Source: Streptomyces sp. S.PNR 29
GTDB lineage: Bacteria > Actinomycetota > Actinomycetes > Streptomycetales > Streptomycetaceae
DNA length: 64,000 bases
NCBI RefSeq assembly: GCF_030386795.1
Contig: NZ_JANUQM010000001.1
Span: forward strand, 678,363-742,362
Direction of reading: 5' to 3'
Position numbers and translations under genes: made by a program. Of the stretch, positions 7,761 to 15,720 are shown piece by piece; position 1 is the stretch's first letter; the number at the start of each line of letters is the position of its first letter. The notes below the pieces were generated by a model. It searched no databases, was not told where the DNA came from, and worked only from the letters and a program-made list of their open reading frames with translations.

Positions 7761-9269
7761 GTGAACGAGACCCCGCACTCCCTGAGTTCCTCCCGCACCC
7801 TGTGGGAGCTGCTCGACCGCCGCGCCCGCCTCACCCCCGGCCTCCCGCTCTTCCTCCAGGAGGACCGCACGCTCACTTTCGGGGCCCTGCGCGCGCGTGC
7901 CGAGCGGGTGGCGGCCGGGCTGTACGGCATGGGCGTACGCCCCGGCACGGTCGTCGCCTGGCAGCTGCCCACCCGCGTCGAGACGGCCCTGCTGTCGTTC
8001 GCGCTGGCCCGCCTGGGTGCCGTACAGACACCGCTCATCCCCTTCCACCGGGACCGGGAGGTGGGGTTCGCGCTGCGGGAGTCGAAGGCGGAGTTCTTCG
8101 CGGTGCCGGGCGAGTGGCGCGGCATCGACCACACCGGGATGGCACGGCGGCTGGGCGCCAGGGGCGTCTTCGAGGCGTACGACGGCCTGCCCGACGGCGA
8201 CCCGTCCGTACTGCCCCCGCCACCGGCCGACGGGACCGCCGTCCGCTGGATCTACTGGACCTCCGGCACCACCTCCGACCCCAAGGGCGTGCTGCACACG
8301 GACCGTTCGCTGATCGCGGGCGGCTCGTGCCTCGCGCACGCGCTGCGCCCCTCGGCGCACGACGTCGGGTCGATCGCCTTCCCGTACGCCCACATCGGCG
8401 GCCCCGACTACACGGTGATGCTGCTGCTGTACGGCTTCCCGGCGGTCCTGTTCGAGCAGTTCGCGCTGCCGGAGGCGCTGGAGGAGTACCGCAGGCACGG
8501 GGTGACGATGGCGGGCGGCTCGACGGCGTTCTACTCGATGTTCCTGGCGGAGCAGCGCAAGCAGCCCGGCCGGAAGCTGATTCCCACCCTGCGGCTGCTC
8601 GCCGGCGGTGGGGCGCCGAAGCCGCCGGAGCTGTACCACTCCGTCACCAGGGAGATGGGGGTGCAGCTCACGCACGGGTACGGCATGACCGAGGTGCCGA
8701 TGATCACCATGGGGTCGCCGGACGACAGCGCCGAGATGCTGGCGACGACGGAGGGCCGGCCGCCGGAGGGGATGGAGATACGGATCGTGGACGGGGAGGT
8801 GCGGTTGCGCGGGGAGGCGGTGTGCCGCGGCTATCTGGATCCGGCGCAGACGGCGGAGGCTTTCGACGAGGAAGGGTTTCTGCGCACCGGCGACCTCGGG
8901 TGTCTCACCGGCAGCGGGCACCTGGTCCTCACCGGGCGGCTCAAGGACGTGATCATCCGCAAGGGGGAGAACATCTCGGCCAAGGAGGTCGAGGACCTGC
9001 TGCACCGGCACCCGGCGGTCGGGGACGTGGCCGTCATCGGGCTGCCCGACGCCGAGCGCGGGGAGCTGGTGTGCGCGGTGGTCGAACAGCCGCCGGGGGC
9101 GGAGGCGTTGACGCTGCGGGACGTGACGTCCTACCTGCGCACGGCGGGGCTGTCGGTGCACAAGCTGCCGGAGCGGCTTGAGCTGGTGGACGCCCTTCCG
9201 CGGGGCGAGACCCTGCGGAAGGTGCTCAAGTACAAGCTCAGGGAACGCTACTCGGGGACCGTGAAGTAG
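7761..9269 (+). CDS. Acyl-CoA synthetase (AMP-binding, ANL superfamily)
   Basis: Carboxylate-CoA ligase that adenylates an acid and transfers it to CoA, 502 residues. The AMP-binding P-loop reads YWTSGTTSDPKGVLHTDRSL. Also visible are HGYGMTE, the RTGDLG aspartate motif, and the hinge GRLKDVIIRKGENISAKEVE. Near the C-terminus ETLRKVLKYKLR holds the catalytic lysine, although the usual preceding Gly is Arg. The GTG at 7761 has AAGGAGGGGG upstream; the frame starting at 7710 would begin inside the operator dyads. It is divergent from the amidohydrolase operon and probably activates the substrate of the whole cluster. Its 3' end overlaps the convergent EF-hand gene by 22 bp. The acid could be cyclic, aromatic or fatty; sequence alone does not decide. 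Confidence 0.92.
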   Translation: MNETPHSLSSSRTLWELLDRRARLTPGLPLFLQEDRTLTFGALRARAERVAAGLYGMGVRPGTVVAWQLPTRVETALLSFALARLGAVQTPLIPFHRDREVGFALRESKAEFFAVPGEWRGIDHTGMARRLGARGVFEAYDGLPDGDPSVLPPPPADGTAVRWIYWTSGTTSDPKGVLHTDRSLIAGGSCLAHALRPSAHDVGSIAFPYAHIGGPDYTVMLLLYGFPAVLFEQFALPEALEEYRRHGVTMAGGSTAFYSMFLAEQRKQPGRKLIPTLRLLAGGGAPKPPELYHSVTREMGVQLTHGYGMTEVPMITMGSPDDSAEMLATTEGRPPEGMEIRIVDGEVRLRGEAVCRGYLDPAQTAEAFDEEGFLRTGDLGCLTGSGHLVLTGRLKDVIIRKGENISAKEVEDLLHRHPAVGDVAVIGLPDAERGELVCAVVEQPPGAEALTLRDVTSYLRTAGLSVHKLPERLELVDALPRGETLRKVLKYKLRERYSGTVK

Positions 9270-9760
9270 CGGGCGAAGGCCGGCACGATCTCCGCCTCCC
9301 CGACCTTGCCGTCGCCGTCCGTGTCGAGCGTGGCGGCGGCCGCCCGCGCGGTGTCCTCGGGCACGCCCAGCGCCTTCAGCACGCGCGCGGCATCCTCGAC
9401 GGTGGCCGCCGCGTCGCCGTCGGTGTCGGCGACGTCCAGGGCCGCGTGCAGGAAGGGACGGGCGATCTCGGCGAACCGTTCCGGGTTGTCGCGCAGGCGC
9501 TTGACCGCGCCGTTCACGAACTCCTCGCGGGTGATGCGCTGGTCGCCGTCCCGGTCCGCGATCCCCGCCATGCCCTGCCAGAACGCCTCGGCGCCGATGT
9601 ACAGGGCCTGGCCCTTGTCGGAGCGGGCCGCGGTACCGAACTCCGCGAGCAGCGCCTTGGCCGCTCTGCTGAAGTCCTCGCGGTCGATGTAGCCGTTGCC
9701 GTCCTGATCGAAGGTGGCGAACCGGGCCGCGATCCTGCGCTCGTACTCGCTGCTGACCAT
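9248..9760 (-). CDS. EF-hand calcium-binding protein (calerythrin-like)
   Basis: Cytoplasmic calcium sensor or buffer of 170 residues with no signal peptide. Three canonical EF-hand loops are visible: DQDGNGYIDREDF near residue 20, DRDGDQRITREEF near residue 70 and DTDGDGKVGEAEI near residue 150. A fourth loop near residue 115 (DTDGDAAATVEDA) is weaker because position 6 is Ala rather than Gly. The layout matches calerythrin and the Streptomyces Cab proteins. The start is the ATG of MVSSEYERRI with a weak AAAAGAG ribosome binding site. The 3' end overlaps the CoA ligase gene by 22 bp. It lies just downstream of the STAS gene but about 147 bp away, so it probably has its own promoter. Confidence 0.92.
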   Translation of the reverse strand: MVSSEYERRIAARFATFDQDGNGYIDREDFSRAAKALLAEFGTAARSDKGQALYIGAEAFWQGMAGIADRDGDQRITREEFVNGAVKRLRDNPERFAEIARPFLHAALDVADTDGDAAATVEDAARVLKALGVPEDTARAAAATLDTDGDGKVGEAEIVPAFARYFTVPE

Positions 9761-9907
9761 CTCTTTTCTGGCCGCCTTACGTCGGGGGTGGTGACTCTGG
9801 CAGGGAGCGTACGACGACGGGGGCCGTCCGGGCGCGAGAAAGTGACGCTTGTGCCAAGACCGGGGGAATTCTGGGACAACGACGTGGCGGAACCGTGATG
9901 CTCAGGC

Positions 9908-10291
9908 CTAGGCCGACAGCGGCTCCTCGCCCACGGCCGACGCGAGATCGGGATGGACGTCGAACAGCCGGCGGACGCCCAGGGCGCCCAGCACCCGGTT
10001 CACGTGGGAGCCGTCGACCGCGCCCTGCGCGGGCAGGATCAGGCGCAGCCGGCCCTGGCAGGAGCGGATGAGGCGGCGGGCGGCGATGAGGACGCCGACG
10101 CCGCTGGAATCGCAGAACAGGACCTCGGAGAGGTCGAGGACGAGACTGTGGCGACCCTCGGCCACCGCGTCGTGCACGCGTTGACGCAGCACCGGCGACG
10201 TCACCAGGTCCAGCTCGCCCGACACTTGGAGCACGGCCCACTCGCCCTGCTCGTCGCCGGTCACGTTGAACGCCACCACCAAGCCCTTCAC
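9908..10291 (-). CDS. Anti-sigma factor antagonist (STAS domain)
   Basis: Single STAS-domain protein of the SpoIIAA/RsbV type, 127 residues. The phosphoacceptor region reads LFCDSSGVGVLIAARR, with the conserved Asp-Ser-Ser-Gly. When dephosphorylated, such proteins sequester an anti-sigma kinase and release its sigma factor. The GTG at 10291 (start VKGLVVAFNV) has GGAG about 9 bases upstream. The frame is open further upstream, but that part overlaps the promoter region of the divergent sigma gene. It is encoded back to back with a sigma factor gene, which suggests a shared regulatory circuit, although the zinc-finger protein coupled to that sigma factor is not a STAS target type. Confidence 0.9.
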   Translation of the reverse strand: MKGLVVAFNVTGDEQGEWAVLQVSGELDLVTSPVLRQRVHDAVAEGRHSLVLDLSEVLFCDSSGVGVLIAARRLIRSCQGRLRLILPAQGAVDGSHVNRVLGALGVRRLFDVHPDLASAVGEEPLSA

Positions 10292-10647
10292 TCGCCCGAA
10301 CTCCAAACGGAAGCAGCCCCTACGCTTCCTGTCAGCGCGGCTGCCCAGCGGCCGTTCCCGCAAACACCACAGGGCAAACGGAAACTGTTCGAAAGAGGCT
10401 GATTCACGCGGTATTCGATCCCATTCGATCGTGTCTCGATCGAGTCTCGGGCAGGTTCTGATCGGACGGTGGAGGGGTAGGCGCGGCCCGAGTTGCACTC
10501 GGCTCATGGCGCCCGGCCCCTCTACCACCCCCGGCCTGCCGGGGGCGCGCATTGCAACAAAGGGGCGTGCACTGTCAGATGTGCCGACTACATTCGAGAA
10601 GACGGTGGCCACAGGCTGGACACGATCGAGGGGGGTGGAGGAGCCGC
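10292..10647. other. Divergent promoter region of STAS and sigma factor genes
   Basis: This is 356 bases without a supported gene. A hairpin CCCCCGG-cctg-CCGGGGG lies at 10528-10545. Downstream of it TTGCAA is followed after 17 bases by TCAGAT, a possible but poor promoter for the sigma gene. I found no RNA gene. Confidence 0.5.
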
Positions 10648-11229
10648 ATGGCGAAGCAGGACGTACCGCCCCGCCGGGACCGCATGATGCAGCAGCGGCT
10701 CGCGCGCGGAGAGGCGGCCGCCCTCGGTGAGCTGTACGACCGGTTCGCCTCGCTCGTGCACGGCCTCGCGCACCGCGTCCTCGGGGACGAGCGGGCCGCC
10801 GACCGCATCACCCGCGATGTCTTCGCCCACGTCTGGGAGCACCCGGACGCCTACGACCCCGAACAGGAACCCCTGCGCTCCTGGATCGCCGCACTGACCC
10901 ACCGTCTCGCCGTACAGCGGCTGCGGGACACGGAGACGGCCGCCCTCGCCCGGGGCGGCCCCGGCACCACCGAGGAACTGGAGCGCAAGGTGCGCCACGC
11001 CTCGGTCGCCGCCCGCGCCGACTACATCGTCCAGAACATGCCCGCCCCACTGCGGGCCGCCCTGGAACTCGCCTACTTCCAGCGCCGCGACTACCACCAG
11101 ACCGCCACCGACCTCGGCGTCACCGAGGACGAGGCCCGCCGCCGCCTCCGCCTGGGCCTCCAGCTCCTCTCCACCGCCCATGACGCCGGCACACCCGGGG
11201 CTCCGCCCGGACACGGGGGTGCGGTGTGA
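10648..11229 (+). CDS. RNA polymerase sigma factor, ECF/sigma-70 family
   Basis: Sigma-70 family protein of 193 residues with region 2 (GELYDRFASLVHGLAHRVLG and ITRDVFAHVWEHP) and region 4 (ELAYFQRRDYHQTATDLGVT as the helix-turn-helix). The spacing is that of SigK/ECF-type factors. The ATG at 10648 (MAKQDVPPRR) has GGAGGAG 5-6 bases upstream, so I prefer it over a TTG further upstream. The stop codon overlaps the GTG of the following zinc-finger gene (GTGA), which implies translational coupling to its probable anti-sigma factor. The promoters it recognises cannot be inferred from the window. Confidence 0.9.
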   Translation: MAKQDVPPRRDRMMQQRLARGEAAALGELYDRFASLVHGLAHRVLGDERAADRITRDVFAHVWEHPDAYDPEQEPLRSWIAALTHRLAVQRLRDTETAALARGGPGTTEELERKVRHASVAARADYIVQNMPAPLRAALELAYFQRRDYHQTATDLGVTEDEARRRLRLGLQLLSTAHDAGTPGAPPGHGGAV

Positions 11230-12788
11230 CCGGGGCAGGGCGGTTCGAGGCGTACGACCAGCAGGAGGGGTACGGGCACGAGGGACACGAGGGGTTCCAC
11301 GGCACCGGCGGGGACGAGACCGGCGAGAAGGACGGCACGGCGACCCAGGGCACCGAAGGCGCGCCGGAGACCGGGTCCGGCCGGCGCCGCTCCGGAGAGC
11401 CGGACCCGCCGGGCAGGACCGGCGGCTCCGGCGAGACCGGCAACCCCGGCACGCCCGGCGGACCGGGCGGGCCCGGTGGAGCGGGCGGGCCCGGTGGAGC
11501 GGGCGGGTCCGGTGGAGGGGGTGGGTCCGATGGTCCCGGTGGCCCTGAGGGGCGCGAGGGGCGCGATCCCGGGCCGCCGCCCCGTATCCCGATGCCGCGT
11601 GCCTCCGTCGAGGACACCGGGCTGCCGCTGCCCACGTTGGCGGAGTTCGCGGAGCCGGCGCCCCGGCCGGTGCCGCTCGCGCTGGGACACCCCGTGCTGA
11701 AGTCGCTGCTCGGGGCGTGGGCGCTTGCCGCCTGTTCGCCGGAGGAGGCGGCGGCCGTCGAGGTGCACCTCGGTGAGTGCGGCCCCTGCGCGGAGGAGGC
11801 GCTGCGGCTGCGCGACGCGGTCGGCCTGCTGCAGCGCCCGGAGAGCCTCGACCTGAACCCGGCCCTGCGCACCCGCGTCCTGGAGGGCTGCCTGGAGCGG
11901 CGCCCGCCGCGCGTCCCGGTGCCCGAGTGGGCCGCTCCGTACGACGCCGAGACCGCGCGCCTGGACGCGCTGCTGCAGGACTTCGGAGATGCCGAGTGGC
12001 ACGCGCCCGTGCGGCTGCGCTGGTTCGAGACGGACCGTGCGACGAGCCGCCGCACCACCGTCGCCGGCGTCATCGCGCACCTGCTGAGCGTCGACGGGCT
12101 GGTCGCGGTCGCCCTCGGCCTGGACGACCCTCTCGGCGACATCTCGGCCGAGGCGCCGACCCCCGCGGACCGCACCCAGGCGTACTGGCGTGCCTCGCAC
12201 TTCCCGCCCACCCGCTCGGTGCGGGCGCCGTGGCGTGAGCAGAGCCACGCGCTGGTCCGGACGGTGTCCTTCACGGGCTCGGGCCCGGAACGGACGACGG
12301 TCCCGTACGGCGACTTCGAGCTGCCGCTGCAGGACGCGATGCTGGACCGCGCCTTCGAGTGCTGGGTGCACGCGGAGGACATCGCCGAGGCGGTGGACTA
12401 CCCGTACGATCCGCCCGCCCCGCGCCATCTGCACCGTATGTTCGACCTCGCGGCCCGCATGCTGCCGCGGGTGCTGGCGGAGCGGCGCCGGTCCGGACTG
12501 GCCGCGCCCGGCCGCCACCGGCACCTCGTTCCGGCCGGTGAACCGGGGCGCACTCTGCGGCTGGAGATCGAGGGTTCGGGCGGCGGCGAGTGGCTGATCC
12601 CGCTGGACTCCCCCGGCGCGGTGGGCTCCGCCGACCACGAGGTGGCCCATGTGGCGCTGGACGCCGTGGAGTTCTGCCGCCTGGCCGCGGGCCACATCCC
12701 GCCGGAGGAGGCCGCCGCCGGGCAGGTCGGGGACCGGGAGGTGATCAGGGACGTACTGTTCGCGACGGCGTCCCTGAGCCGGATGTAG
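11226..12788 (+). CDS. Zinc-finger/MDMPI-domain protein, probable anti-sigma factor
   Basis: A 520-residue protein in three parts. The first 130 residues are low complexity, rich in Gly, Pro and Glu, with GGPGGAGG-type repeats. Residues about 160-200 form a zf-HC2-like anti-sigma zinc finger, with HLGECGPC supplying the H-x3-C-x2-C core and an upstream ALAAC. From about residue 230 to the end is a mycothiol-dependent maleylpyruvate-isomerase-type (MDMPI/DinB) domain, including HLLSVDGLVAVALGL and ECWVHAEDIAEAV. The GTG start overlaps the sigma factor stop by 4 bases, so it is very likely the cognate anti-sigma factor. Fusion of the zinc finger to an MDMPI fold suggests redox or mycothiol sensing (inference). 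No membrane segment is visible, so it should be cytoplasmic. Confidence 0.85.
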   Translation: MTGAGRFEAYDQQEGYGHEGHEGFHGTGGDETGEKDGTATQGTEGAPETGSGRRRSGEPDPPGRTGGSGETGNPGTPGGPGGPGGAGGPGGAGGSGGGGGSDGPGGPEGREGRDPGPPPRIPMPRASVEDTGLPLPTLAEFAEPAPRPVPLALGHPVLKSLLGAWALAACSPEEAAAVEVHLGECGPCAEEALRLRDAVGLLQRPESLDLNPALRTRVLEGCLERRPPRVPVPEWAAPYDAETARLDALLQDFGDAEWHAPVRLRWFETDRATSRRTTVAGVIAHLLSVDGLVAVALGLDDPLGDISAEAPTPADRTQAYWRASHFPPTRSVRAPWREQSHALVRTVSFTGSGPERTTVPYGDFELPLQDAMLDRAFECWVHAEDIAEAVDYPYDPPAPRHLHRMFDLAARMLPRVLAERRRSGLAAPGRHRHLVPAGEPGRTLRLEIEGSGGGEWLIPLDSPGAVGSADHEVAHVALDAVEFCRLAAGHIPPEEAAAGQVGDREVIRDVLFATASLSRM

Positions 12789-12824
12789 CGACGGGCCCCC
12801 TTCGAGGGGAGGGCGCCGCCGGCC

Positions 12825-13706
12825 TTACGCGAAGACGACCGTCCGCCGCCCGTTCACCAGGATCCTGCGCTCCGCGTGCCACTTCACGGCCCGCGCCAGC
12901 GCCTGGCACTCGACGTCCCGCCCGATGGCGACCAGCCCCTCGGGGGTGACGTCATGGCGGACGCGCTCGACCTCCTGCTCGATGATCGGGCCCTCGTCGA
13001 GGTCGGCGGTGACGTAGTGCGCGGTGGCGCCGATCAGCTTCACACCGCGCGCGTGCGCCTGGTGGTACGGCTTCGCGCCCTTGAAGCTCGGCAGGAAGGA
13101 GTGGTGGATGTTGATGATCCGCCCGGCGAGCTGCTTGCACAGGTCGTCGGAGAGCACCTGCATGTAGCGGGCGAGGACCACCAGCTCGACGTTCTCCTCG
13201 CGCACGATCTCCAGCAGCCGGGCCTCGGCCTCCGGCTTGGTGTCCTTGGTCACCGGGATGTGGTGGAAGGGAATGTCATAGGAAGACACCAGTTCGGCGA
13301 AATCGGTGTGATTGGACACCACAGCGGCGATCTCCACCGGCAGCGCACCGATCGAGGCACGGAAGAGCAGGTCGTTCAGGCAGTGCCCGAACTTGCTGAC
13401 CATCAGCAGGATGCGCATCTTCTCCTCGGCCTGGTGGATCTGCCAGTCCATCTGGAAGGAGTCACCGATGGCCGCGAAGCTGGCCCGCAGCTTCTCCAGC
13501 GTCACCGGAGCCTCCGCCGAGAAGTGGACGCGCATGAAGAACAGTCCCGTGTCGTGGTCGCCGAACTGCTGGCTGTCCTCGATGTTGCAGCCGGTCATGA
13601 AGAGGTAGCTCGACACGGCGTGCACGATGCCCTTCTTGTCAGGGCAGGAGATCGTGAGGACGTACTGGTCGGCCGGAGCCGCGACCCGGGTGGACTGCTC
13701 GTTCAT
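12825..13706 (-). CDS. purU: Formyltetrahydrofolate deformylase
   Basis: Hydrolyses 10-formyl-tetrahydrofolate to formate and tetrahydrofolate, balancing one-carbon pools and supplying formate to PurT-type purine synthesis. The 293-residue protein has an N-terminal ACT domain (YVLTISCPDKKGIVHAVSSY, about residues 15-95) followed by the formyltransferase-like catalytic domain. That domain contains NIHHSFLPSFKGAKPYHQA, with catalytic His, and HYVTADLDEGPII, with catalytic Asp. The length is normal. The ATG at 13706 (MNEQSTRVAA) fits the family N-terminus. It is transcribed alone, convergent with the zinc-finger gene. Confidence 0.96.
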   Translation of the reverse strand: MNEQSTRVAAPADQYVLTISCPDKKGIVHAVSSYLFMTGCNIEDSQQFGDHDTGLFFMRVHFSAEAPVTLEKLRASFAAIGDSFQMDWQIHQAEEKMRILLMVSKFGHCLNDLLFRASIGALPVEIAAVVSNHTDFAELVSSYDIPFHHIPVTKDTKPEAEARLLEIVREENVELVVLARYMQVLSDDLCKQLAGRIINIHHSFLPSFKGAKPYHQAHARGVKLIGATAHYVTADLDEGPIIEQEVERVRHDVTPEGLVAIGRDVECQALARAVKWHAERRILVNGRRTVVFA

Positions 13707-13752
13707 GCAGGACAGGTTCCCACACGCTGCTGGGCGCCGGGCAATCGTCCCG

Positions 13753-14253
13753 CTAGGCGGACCGCGTCAGGATCCGCAGCACCTCAAGGGTCCGCGGCGG
13801 CGCGTCGGGGTCCTCCTCGTCGGCGGCGGCCATCCGCACATGGGCGTCGCGCGCGGCCCGTACCGCCTCCGGCCAGGCGTGGTGGTCGAGGTAGGCGTGC
13901 ACCGGAGCGTCCGGTCCCACCTGGTGCATGATCCGCAGCACGCGCAGCACGGCCGTGTCGACGAGCGCCGCCTCCTGCGAGTCGCGGAAGATCGTGCCGA
14001 CGTACTTCTCGGCGGACCAGTGGTCCAGCCATGTGTCCTCGACCAGCCGGTACACCGCGTCGGTGACGTCGCCGTAGCCGTCGACGCCGGCCAGCCAGAC
14101 GTCCCGCTGGAACACCGGGTCGGAGAGCATGTGCAGCGCGGAGCGCACATTGCAGCGCCAGCGCCACCACGGCATGTCATTGAGTGGCATGCCGCCCATG
14201 GTGAATGAGCGACGGCCGCGACGGGAAGAGTTCTCCGAACCTTGCACGGTCAT
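13753..14253 (-). CDS. SCO4402-family protein of unknown function
   Basis: A 166-residue soluble protein, conserved among Streptomyces as I recall it (named after SCO4402). It has no signal peptide or membrane segment and is mostly helical, with Trp-rich stretches such as MPWWRWRCNVRSALHML and DTWLDHWSAEKYVGTIF. The ATG at 14253 (MTVQGSENSS) has GGAGGGG about 12 bases upstream; a GTG at 14274 overlaps that ribosome binding site and is less likely. A later ATG (MGGMPLNDMP) cannot be excluded. It is followed on the same strand by purU after 46 bases and may be cotranscribed. I do not assign a function. Confidence 0.8.
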   Translation of the reverse strand: MTVQGSENSSRRGRRSFTMGGMPLNDMPWWRWRCNVRSALHMLSDPVFQRDVWLAGVDGYGDVTDAVYRLVEDTWLDHWSAEKYVGTIFRDSQEAALVDTAVLRVLRIMHQVGPDAPVHAYLDHHAWPEAVRAARDAHVRMAAADEEDPDAPPRTLEVLRILTRSA

Positions 14254-14319
14254 CGATCGTACGTTCCCCTCCACAGGAGCCCCACCACCCCCTCCAATTC
14301 ACCCTCGGGTCACCCATTG

Positions 14320-14348
14320 TTGACCTGCGGGCACACCCAGGTTAGCTG
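14320..14348 (+). promoter_or_regulatory. Promoter of the solute-binding lipoprotein gene
   Basis: TTGACC (14320-14325) and TAGCTG (14343-14348) are separated by 17 bases, a good housekeeping-type promoter. The predicted transcription start near 14355 lies downstream of the GTG at 14350 and upstream of the ATG at 14371. That favours the ATG as the translation start. Confidence 0.6.
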
Positions 14349-14370
14349 TGTGACGGAATCGTGCGGGTCC

Positions 14371-15684
14371 ATGACCGGTAGGCGACGTTTCCCCCGCACC
14401 TTCCTGCCCGGCCTCTTCACCCGGCCTCTGCGAACCACCGGCGTCCGCACCGCAGGCGCACTGGTGGCGTGCGGGGCCCTCGCCGCCGGCTGCGGGGTCG
14501 TCCCCGGGACCACGGGGGGTTCCGGGGACGACCCGATCACCGTCATGACCTGGGCGCCCCAGGACACGGGCGCCACCAACAAGCCCGGCATGCCCGCCTT
14601 CGCGCGTGCCTACGCCCGCTGGATCAACGCCCAGGGTGGCATCAACGGCCGCAAGCTCAACGTCCTGACCTGCAACGACCGCAACGACAGCGTGGCAGCC
14701 GCCAAGTGTGCCCGCCGCGCGGTCAAGGAGAACGCCGTCGCGGTCGTAGGATCCTACAGCCAGTACGCCGACTCGTTCTTCCCCCCGCTGGAAGGGGCCG
14801 GCATTCCGTACATCGGCGGCTACGGCATCACGAACACCGAGTTCACCAGCCCCCTGTCGTACCCCGTCAACGGGGGCCAGCCCGCGCTGCTCGCCGGCCT
14901 CGGCAGCGCGCTCGCCTCCGCCTGCGGTCCCGTCACGCTGATCCGGCCCGACACCATCGCCGGTGACCAGCTGCCCGCGCTGCTCGACTCCGGTCTGAAG
15001 GCGGGCGGACACACGCGGGCCCGCGACCAGCTGGCTGCGGAGGACGCCACCGAGTACGACAGCCAGGCGGAGCGCGCTCTGGAGGGGTCGACGACCGACC
15101 CGCTGGAGAAGGGCTGTGTGGTGCCGGCGCTCGGGGACCGCACCGACACCTTCATGGACTCCTTCCGGCGTGCCCGCGCGGAGTACCCCGCGGTGCGGAC
15201 CGCGACCGTGCTGGGCAGCGTCGACCAGACGACGATCGACGCGACGGGCGGGGCGTCGGGGCCGTACGAGGGGTCGTACGTCACCGGCTGGTACCCGCCG
15301 GAGAGCGATGCCCGCTGGGACCGGATGAAGAAGGTGATCCAGCAGGAGGCCTTCGGCGACAACCGCATCGATCCCGCGGACGCCGGAGTGCAGACCACGT
15401 GGATCGCCTACACCGCGTTCAAGGAGATCGTCGAGTCCCTCGGCGGTGGCGAGGTGACCGCCGACACCATCACCAAGGCCCTCGACAGCGGCCTGAAGGT
15501 CACCACGGGCGGGCTCACGCCGACGCTGCACTGGAGGTTCCAGGACAAGCTGGCGTCCGTGGGCTTCCCGCGCCTGGTCAACACCAATGTGACCCTGCAG
15601 GTGGTACGCGGCGGACGGCTGGTGTCGGCGCGCAAGGGCTTCGTCGACACGACGAGGACGCTGCAGAACGCCGACGTGAGCTGA
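14371..15684 (+). CDS. ABC transporter substrate-binding lipoprotein (periplasmic-binding type I)
   Basis: Secreted lipoprotein of 437 residues. A long positively charged n-region is followed by a hydrophobic stretch and the lipobox LAAG-C with Cys at residue 41, so it should be anchored outside the membrane. The mature part follows the branched-chain amino acid binding-protein fold: WINAQGGINGRKLNVLTCND, then AVVGSYSQYADSFFPPLEGA and GIPYIGGYG. No permease or ATPase genes are adjacent, so it is an orphan binding protein whose ligand is unknown. The start follows from the promoter placed just upstream. It ends convergently with the next gene, across a GC-rich hairpin. Confidence 0.88.
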   Translation: MTGRRRFPRTFLPGLFTRPLRTTGVRTAGALVACGALAAGCGVVPGTTGGSGDDPITVMTWAPQDTGATNKPGMPAFARAYARWINAQGGINGRKLNVLTCNDRNDSVAAAKCARRAVKENAVAVVGSYSQYADSFFPPLEGAGIPYIGGYGITNTEFTSPLSYPVNGGQPALLAGLGSALASACGPVTLIRPDTIAGDQLPALLDSGLKAGGHTRARDQLAAEDATEYDSQAERALEGSTTDPLEKGCVVPALGDRTDTFMDSFRRARAEYPAVRTATVLGSVDQTTIDATGGASGPYEGSYVTGWYPPESDARWDRMKKVIQQEAFGDNRIDPADAGVQTTWIAYTAFKEIVESLGGGEVTADTITKALDSGLKVTTGGLTPTLHWRFQDKLASVGFPRLVNTNVTLQVVRGGRLVSARKGFVDTTRTLQNADVS

Positions 15685-15690
15685 GCCGGG

Positions 15691-15715
15691 GGGGCGGACC
15701 GGGCCGGCCCGCCCC
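15691..15715. terminator. Bidirectional hairpin between convergent genes
   Basis: GGGGCGG (15691-15697) pairs with CCGCCCC (15709-15715) around an 11-base loop. It lies exactly in the 36-bp gap between two convergent stop codons. There is no U-tract, as is common for Streptomyces terminators. Confidence 0.55.
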
Positions 15716-15720
15716 TGCTG

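Noticed and set aside
12797..12809. CCCCT-TCG-AGGGG hairpin between the zinc-finger and purU genes as a terminator
   Set aside because: Stem of only five pairs and no U-tract; too weak to annotate.
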